Positions 32,739 through 37,971 of a stretch of 37,971 nucleotides of DNA are shown here, piece after piece. The stretch's first letter is position 1. The number at the start of each line of letters is the position of its first letter. Under the pieces are notes generated by a model. The model saw only the letters and a list, made by a program, of their open reading frames with translations. It ran no database searches and had not been told where the DNA came from. The DNA lies in contig NZ_JABXKI010000158.1 in the NCBI RefSeq assembly GCF_017115095.1, forward strand, positions 1 through 37,971, given 5' to 3'. The position numbers were made by a program, and so were the translations under genes. Source of the DNA: Nostoc sp. NMS4 (GTDB lineage: Bacteria; Cyanobacteriota; Cyanobacteriia; Cyanobacteriales; Nostocaceae).

Positions 32739-33134
32739 TCATAGATCATATTGATTTGACCACCTACTTAGTTTACAAACTTTAGCGATCGCTGCTAGTA
32801 AACTCTCGACTGTACAAGGTTTAGTTACATAGGCATTTGCTCCTAGATCCATACCATAGTACCGTTCCACATCGCTAGTCTTAGCAGTCAAAAAAATTAA
32901 CGGAATCTTTGCTGTCAAAAAGTTCTGACGCAGCGTAGTCAGAACACCGTAACCATCAAGTTCTGGCATTATAATGTCGCAAATTACTAAGTCAGGCAAG
33001 TACTCTTGTGCTTTATTGACACCAACACGACCATTTTCTGCATAAATGGTATCAAAACCTTCTGCTTGCAAGCTTTCTACTAATATGTCTCGCGTTTGCG
33101 CCTCATCTTCAATTACTAATATTTTTTTCATCAT
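32739..33134 (-). CDS. Single-domain response regulator (CheY-like)
   Basis: A 131-residue receiver with Asp 53 (CDIIMPELDGYG), the acid pair in VIEDE and Lys in YVTKPCTVE. There is no output domain. It is a close paralogue of the receiver part of the AraC-type regulator downstream, so a tandem duplication is likely. It may start at the second Met (MKKILV). Probably a phosphorelay intermediate between the histidine kinase upstream and the AraC-type regulator. Confidence 0.88.
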   Translation of the reverse strand: MMKKILVIEDEAQTRDILVESLQAEGFDTIYAENGRVGVNKAQEYLPDLVICDIIMPELDGYGVLTTLRQNFLTAKIPLIFLTAKTSDVERYYGMDLGANAYVTKPCTVESLLAAIAKVCKLSRWSNQYDL

Positions 33135-33296
33135 TTACCAGTTCATCGGTCTTTTTACATTAGCGGATGCCAAACTCAATGACAATGCTTTTTCTTTAAA
33201 CGAGACTAGCGCTTTTTTAGCTTCCTTAGCATAAGTCTCCTACTGTAGTCATTGCTCTTTTCAGCTTTTTACTCTCTCACAAATGATTTAGGATTG

Positions 33297-34949
33297 CTAT
33301 AGTGGTTGTTTTAAGAGTAATGTAACTGTAAAAATAGTACCTTTCCCAACTTCACTCACCACGTCAATTTGACTATGATGCAAGTCTACAAGCTTTTTGA
33401 CAATTGCCAGCCCTAATCCATTACCTGGTATGTCACCTACATTCCTACCTCGATAAAATGGCTTAAACAAGTGTTGTTGATCTTCTAGCGAAATACCAAT
33501 TCCCTTATCCTTAATTTTAAAAATAACTTTTTCATCTTGGTAAGACAATATCAAATCAACCTTAGTACTTATTGGAGAATATTTAATAGCATTTGAAAGT
33601 AAATTTATGAGAATTGGTTGTAGCAATTTTTTATCTACCCACACTGGTTTACAATTACCTCTGCTAACAAAGTTAACTGCATTTAGGCTATTTGTTTGCA
33701 GGTTTATTTCTGCTAATATCTCACGGCAGAATAAGTTTAAATCAAGCGGTTTTAGCTCACACTGTAGCTTTCCGGCTTCCGCACTCCCAATTAGAAGAAC
33801 TTCATCCATTAAGTGACTAATCTGTTCCGTTGCTGTTTGAAGACGCTGCAAATACTGGAGTTTTTTCTCATCAGTCCAGTGGTGACTATGACGTTTCAAT
33901 AAACTAGTCGAATACGAAATTATATTCAGGGGGCTGCGGAATTCATGAGAAACCATAGAGACAAACTGCGCTCTATCTTCAGCAAGTTGTTTTTCTTGTT
34001 CTAGAATTCGGCGATTTTCTGATTCTGCTTGTTGACGTTCAGTGATGTCTCGAAAACTCCATACTATCCCAATAATTTGTTCACTGAGCCGTAGAGGTTT
34101 ACTACATCGCTCGAAAAACCTACCATCTTTGAATTCCAGAATATCATAGCTTTCAAAATGCTTTTGGCTATTGAGTTTTTGGATATCTCTACACAATATT
34201 TCTGGATTGTTAATTTGGCTTATGTAAAAAGTTAGATATTGCTGGTAGTTACATGAACTAATAATAGAATCTGGAACCTGCCACATCTGAGCAAACTTCC
34301 GATTTGAGCTAATAATATCTCCCTCACATCCAATAGCAATAACACCGCAATCGATAGATTCTAGAGTTGCTTGAAGTAAGGAAAGGGAATTCTCCAGTTT
34401 TGCTTTTACCCACTTGCACTCAGCCATTTCATGAGATAATTGCTGATCGACGTATTTTTTTTCGGTTAAAAGCTCCTGTACTCTGTACTCTAGTACCTGA
34501 TTAGCATTAGATAAGGTGAATGAAACATGCTTGCGCTTGCTGATATCTCGGATTAAGATACAACCATACTCTCTGCTTTCATATTCCATATAGCTAGCAG
34601 TGATTTCCACTGTTAAGCACTGGTCTTCTTGAGTCTGATGTATAGATTCAAAGTATAAGGAACCCTGTTGTTTAATAGTTTTCCAGCAGTTTGTCCATAC
34701 TTCTAGTGAAAAGTCTAGTATTACATCATGTATAGTCATAGAAAGTAATTCCTCATAGGAATCACCTACAAAATTACAAGCTGCCTGATTGACATATATA
34801 ATCCGTGCATCTGAACTTATCCAGAAAACTGGATCTATTAAACGTTCCATTAAAAACTTGCTAAACTGCAACTCTTCTTCTAATTGCAATGTATCGCCTT
34901 GAGAATTGTGTAGCTCAGAAAACTTGTTTGTGGAAATCATAAGTTTCAA
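33297..34949 (-). CDS. Two-PAS cytoplasmic sensor histidine kinase
   Basis: A 550-residue protein with PAS domains at about 25-140 and 190-305, a short coiled coil and a HisKA/HATPase core. The H box is SMVSHEFRSPLN with His 335. The N box is NLLSNAIKYS, the G1 box DKGIGIS, the G2 box GNGLGLAIVKKL. No membrane helix, so it probably senses a cytoplasmic cue such as redox, light or energy through the PAS domains. It is encoded 162 bp upstream of the two response regulators on the same strand, its likely partners. Start MKLMISTNK is taken; the Met at residue 4 is an alternative. Confidence 0.9.
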   Translation of the reverse strand: MKLMISTNKFSELHNSQGDTLQLEEELQFSKFLMERLIDPVFWISSDARIIYVNQAACNFVGDSYEELLSMTIHDVILDFSLEVWTNCWKTIKQQGSLYFESIHQTQEDQCLTVEITASYMEYESREYGCILIRDISKRKHVSFTLSNANQVLEYRVQELLTEKKYVDQQLSHEMAECKWVKAKLENSLSLLQATLESIDCGVIAIGCEGDIISSNRKFAQMWQVPDSIISSCNYQQYLTFYISQINNPEILCRDIQKLNSQKHFESYDILEFKDGRFFERCSKPLRLSEQIIGIVWSFRDITERQQAESENRRILEQEKQLAEDRAQFVSMVSHEFRSPLNIISYSTSLLKRHSHHWTDEKKLQYLQRLQTATEQISHLMDEVLLIGSAEAGKLQCELKPLDLNLFCREILAEINLQTNSLNAVNFVSRGNCKPVWVDKKLLQPILINLLSNAIKYSPISTKVDLILSYQDEKVIFKIKDKGIGISLEDQQHLFKPFYRGRNVGDIPGNGLGLAIVKKLVDLHHSQIDVVSEVGKGTIFTVTLLLKQPL

Positions 34950-35530
34950 TGCTAATCATTTATAATTAACCGAATTTATTTGATGACACAAAAAACTTCT
35001 TGGCACTCTAACTACTCAATGCATTCCTTAATTCAGTTTATGTGATAGAGAGGTATTTTCCAAAACTTAGAAATACTCAAAATATAGAGTTTGGAGGTTT
35101 AAAAGTACGAGCATCATGATGAAAACATTAATTTTTATTGACTATAGATTTAAATTTTGAAAAAACTAACTTGTTTTTTGATAATCTTTAGCTGTTTTAT
35201 GCTAACTAAGATAAAATCTGTTAAAACTATATATTTAGTAACAGGATACAAAAAACTACCGCCAATTAATAATAGGCTTTGGCACACTCAAATTTAGTTG
35301 CTTTAAATCAGAAAATAATCATATCGCTCTGCCAAGTTAGTTCGACAGAACAATACTTTTTTCAATACACTAAAAATTTGTTTGACTTGAGCTTTCTACA
35401 AAATTCAATTCTAACCATACAGCTATTCGATTGTTAACGCAATACTATTACAGTAATATTACACTTTGCAAACAATAAATATATTACTTTTTCGGAAAAT
35501 ACTTAACCTCAACCCACCCGTGCAAATGTA
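34950..35530. other. AT-rich intergenic region
   Basis: About 580 bp of strongly AT-rich DNA between the histidine kinase start and a broken plus-strand gene. I see no convincing coding frame, RNA or tandem repeat. It presumably holds the kinase promoter and the junction between the peptide/regulatory region and the plasmid-type genes to the right. Confidence 0.5.
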
Positions 35531-35534
35531 CTAA

Positions 35535-36197
35535 ACAGCCCTTAATCCGCTTTTCGTCAAAGATGGAACCGCTCTGCTGGTAGTCCTTAGAAATGAAGTA
35601 ATAGTTCGAGAAAAATTAGGGTTAGTATAAGCACCTGAAACACTAACACCGGTAGAAATCAGCTTTTACGATCATGAATATTACGCCGATGACAAATTGA
35701 TAGCCAGCATTACCTACGACGACGACTTAACCCAACCTTGGGTAGTGATGGTGAACAACAAGGAAGTCCATCGTACTGCTACAGTCATGCTTTGCCATCG
35801 TTACATCTCTACACATTACAAAGACGGCTCTTTACGAGTGCAAGAGCAAAACGCTACAGAAACACCTTGCACCACTGGTAACGAAATCATGGCGCAGATT
35901 TTCAACGAATGCCAGAAGTACGGCTTTGAAATCCTTGATGATGGGATTTACCGCAACGATATGAAACTGGGCGAAGTGGGATGCAGTTGCGGTACTTGGT
36001 GGGTTATGCGTAGTGGGGAGTCTCAACAACAGCCGTGTAACTCGGCAATGGATGCAGTTTGGTGGTTGTCGATGGTGGACGTGTCTACTGATGGGAAATC
36101 GATTTTTGATGAATATTTTTTAGATCAGCCGTTAGAACAGCTAACTGGTGATAAATTGCAACGGCTGCTGGAGAGGGCGGAGTTAGTGGCAGCATAA
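35535..36197 (+). pseudogene. Plasmid-type hypothetical gene broken by in-frame stops
   Basis: The frame reads TALNPLFVKDGTALLVVLRN and VIVREKLGLV, then TAA at 35628, then APETLTPVEISFYDHEYYA and on to QRLLERAELVAA. A second TAA (35532) precedes the first part, where the start would be. The sequence is coherent across the stops, so a single former gene is inferred. The open part from a TTG at 35697 is 166 codons and may still be expressed. Related proteins are, as I recall, common on large Nostoc plasmids; function unknown. Confidence 0.6.
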
Positions 36198-36273
36198 TTA
36201 TTCTCATTCCAGGCGATCGCAGTTGTCAAGCGATCGCCCTTCACCACATTCTCAACAATCCCCAATTAAACCT

Positions 36274-36600
36274 ATGCAACCAACAATTTCGATACCCCAA
36301 CACTGGGACTATCCCCGCTTTGCTTTGGATCAGCGTACTAAAGAGGGCATCATTTTGGGGTTTCATTATTACCCAAATGGTACAGAATTGGCCGAACAAT
36401 TTGGTCATGGTTGGCGTTATGCGCTGATGCCTAAGAAAAATTCTGATGAACTGTTTCACTTTGAAGAGAATCAAATTAAACCACTCTCTCCACAGGAATT
36501 ATTCTTACAAATCACGGCAGAGATTGAGCTTTATCAACAACAGATAGCAACTCTGCAACAACAGTTAGTCGTAATAACTGGAGGTGCAAACAATGGCTAA
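36274..36600 (+). CDS. Hypothetical plasmid-type protein with C-terminal coiled coil
   Basis: A 108-residue protein if started at the ATG at 36274 (MQPTISIPQHWDYPRF); an earlier ATG at 36223 adds 17 low-complexity residues that overlap HIP1 repeats and is less likely. The N-terminal part has aromatic, beta-rich sequence (GIILGFHYYPNGTELAEQFG). The C-terminus is a short coiled coil (IELYQQQIATLQQQL). Its stop overlaps the next gene by 8 bp (ATGGCTAA), implying coupled translation. Family not recognised. Confidence 0.65.
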   Translation: MQPTISIPQHWDYPRFALDQRTKEGIILGFHYYPNGTELAEQFGHGWRYALMPKKNSDELFHFEENQIKPLSPQELFLQITAEIELYQQQIATLQQQLVVITGGANNG

Positions 36601-37435
36601 TTCTACAGAGAACTTCGAGGGGAGAGCCAAACATTTGCTGCGTTTGATTCGACTTTGTGGTGGTTGTGTTCCGTTACATCGCCTTCAGTTTCAATTCTCT
36701 AATTCAGTGATTCAAACCCTGCTTGATAAAGAACTCGTGCAAGTACAGAACACGGGACGCGGCTTTTTGTTGGAGATTATGGAAACCATCAAAATCAACA
36801 ACAGCGTCTTTCTCATTCCTCCCACCCAACCAAAACTACAAGCCAATTGCGCTAAAGAGTACGGGCAATTTCTTCTCGATTGTCCTCCAAAACTGACAAT
36901 TCTAGAAGCACAAGTAGGGGGTTATCTCAAGGGGAATAAGGCTGACTTTGCGATCGCCATTTCTCGCCTGGACCGCGCCTTGACCATCAACGAAAACTTC
37001 ACCAACGAACCATTCACCGAGTTATGGGTGATTCCTGTTGCTGGCGGACTAAAAGATCAGTTTAAGGGACCGGCTTCGATGCTGCTTTGCTTTCTGATGC
37101 ACCGCCGCAGTAAAGACAATTTCGCCGGACTCTACAATCACTTCGCCCATCGCGCTTTCCAGCAATGGTGTGAAGAAGGAATGCCGGGAGATCCGAAGGA
37201 GTTTTGTTATCAGGCGATCGCTAGTGTGCTGAAAAACTACATCTTCTGCGCCGAATTTCAGAAAGTGGAAGGAGCGCTAGGAACATACTGGTTCATTCAG
37301 TGGAGCTATCGCAATCCTCAATATTCGTCAAAAGAGCAATTCGATTCATTTTCAGTAATTAAAAGTAATTCACAAGGAGTCAAAGATCATGGGAGAAGCA
37401 AAACGTCGTCGTCAATTAGATGCCAACTACGGTAA
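36593..37435 (+). CDS. Hypothetical protein, coupled to the preceding gene
   Basis: A 280-residue protein starting MANSTENFEGRAK, preceded by GGAGG at 8 bp; the upstream ATG three codons earlier is less well placed. The N-terminus resembles a winged-helix segment (LLRLIRLCGGCVPLHRLQFQ); the middle contains AIAISRLDRALTINENFTNE and the region after it is acidic and aromatic. I do not recognise a catalytic motif. The last 15 codons overlap the start of the next gene in another frame, so its C-terminus may be slightly shorter in other genomes. Confidence 0.6.
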   Translation: MANSTENFEGRAKHLLRLIRLCGGCVPLHRLQFQFSNSVIQTLLDKELVQVQNTGRGFLLEIMETIKINNSVFLIPPTQPKLQANCAKEYGQFLLDCPPKLTILEAQVGGYLKGNKADFAIAISRLDRALTINENFTNEPFTELWVIPVAGGLKDQFKGPASMLLCFLMHRRSKDNFAGLYNHFAHRAFQQWCEEGMPGDPKEFCYQAIASVLKNYIFCAEFQKVEGALGTYWFIQWSYRNPQYSSKEQFDSFSVIKSNSQGVKDHGRSKTSSSIRCQLR

Positions 37436-37934
37436 AACTCAACTTCCTGATGAATTCGCTCAGATTTTTGATGATTTTGTCAACAAACAAACTGACATTG
37501 CAATCATCTCCAAACAAGATTTAACTCAGCCTTGGTCAGAAAGATTTGCCTATCTTAAGCCAAAAGGCACAACATTGATGAAACTTGACCCCCTGAACGA
37601 ATACGCCCTGATGATGTGGGGCTGTTTCAAACCTGACCACCCCCGAAGAGATCGCCAAAAGATTCACAAGTTCATCAAATACGAACACCCATTCAGAGAA
37701 GAGACACGCGCTTTCTTCCTCTTAGTCCCGAATCGCATCTGGGTGAAAGTCTCTAATCGTAGCGGCATCCCCATTACTGAAGAAGATTTGCAGCACCCTG
37801 GTGGTTTCTGGCATTGGGTTTGGCGGCACAACGTACCAGTGACAATCGTGGAAGGTGTCAAAAAAGCGGGGGCGTTATTGACTGCTGGTTATGCTGCGAT
37901 CGCTTTCACCGTAATCATAAGAACTCTTGCATAA
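37389..37934 (+). CDS. DUF3854-like plasmid protein, N-terminal part (truncated)
   Basis: A 181-codon frame with AAGGAG 9 bp before its ATG. It opens MGEAKRRRQLDANYGK and contains VTIVEGVKKAGALLTAGYAA, a DUF3854/TOPRIM-like signature (EGVKKAGAL) of large cyanobacterial plasmid-type helicase or primase proteins. Full-length relatives continue IALPG and run for hundreds of residues; here the sequence diverges after GYAAIAF and stops at 37934. The break lies at a HIP1 site (about 37895-37902), so a rearrangement or insertion has cut the gene. Confidence 0.65.
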   Translation: MGEAKRRRQLDANYGKTQLPDEFAQIFDDFVNKQTDIAIISKQDLTQPWSERFAYLKPKGTTLMKLDPLNEYALMMWGCFKPDHPRRDRQKIHKFIKYEHPFREETRAFFLLVPNRIWVKVSNRSGIPITEEDLQHPGGFWHWVWRHNVPVTIVEGVKKAGALLTAGYAAIAFTVIIRTLA

Positions 37935-37971
37935 ATATTTTGTGGTATGATTGGAGGTTATTTTAATTTCA

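Noticed and set aside
25331-35630. Reassigned TAA stop codons, since several genes carry in-frame TAA
   Set aside because: All intact genes in the window use normal stops, and the affected genes show other decay; pseudogenes are simpler.

Overview
The window looks like chromosome or large-plasmid DNA of a filamentous, probably heterocyst-forming cyanobacterium (Nostocales, Nostoc/Anabaena-like). Grounds: the HIP1 octamer GCGATCGC recurs throughout, intergenic gaps carry heptamer tandem repeats and hairpin elements typical of this group, and the gene content (NHLP exporters, PknG-like kinase with zinc ribbons, CACHE sensors, large-plasmid-type genes) fits. Most genes lie on the minus strand. 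No rRNA, tRNA or CRISPR array was seen.

Layout. (1) 1-4.45 kb: a 3'-truncated RarA-type AAA+ gene, a J-domain protein, an Rpn-type PD-(D/E)XK nuclease, two small plus-strand hypothetical genes, and two decayed copies of one gene block. (2) 4.45-12.76 kb, all minus strand: a coiled-coil protein, a PknG-like Ser/Thr kinase with zinc ribbons and TPRs, a zinc-ribbon PP2C phosphatase, a VWA protein, a zinc-ribbon FHA protein and a four-helix membrane receptor. This resembles the actinobacterial GlnX-PknG-GarA signalling route. A 136-bp MITE with perfect 16-bp inverted repeats and a 10-bp target duplication sits between the first two genes. (3) 13.2-31.6 kb: a peptide natural-product (RiPP-like) locus. 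Read along the minus strand it runs CACHE-HAMP sensor, 12-helix APC-like fusion transporter, MinD/ParA-like ATPase, HExxH protein broken by an in-frame stop, dual cyclic-nucleotide-binding-domain protein, a toxin-antitoxin pair inserted on the plus strand, decayed repeats, a 64-aa precursor peptide with a Gly-Gly site, an M29-like peptidase, a SAM methyltransferase, an NHLP HlyD adaptor, an NHLP C39-peptidase ABC transporter and a second NHLP ABC transporter. (4) 31.9-34.9 kb: a PAS histidine kinase and two response regulators, one with an AraC-type output. (5) 35.5 kb to the end: plasmid-type genes, the first broken by in-frame stops and the last (DUF3854-like) truncated.

How it may work together (inference). 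The precursor peptide would be trimmed at Gly-Gly by the C39 domain and exported by the two NHLP ABC proteins with the HlyD adaptor. The methyltransferase and the M29-like protein are the only candidate tailoring enzymes; no LanM, YcaO or radical-SAM maturase is visible. A ~40-bp element upstream of both the precursor gene and the sensor/transporter operon, at nearly the same distance, suggests co-regulation. Between the precursor and the M29-like gene lies a candidate three-way-junction RNA whose G-U pairs favour plus-strand transcription. The kinase locus looks like an independent signalling unit.
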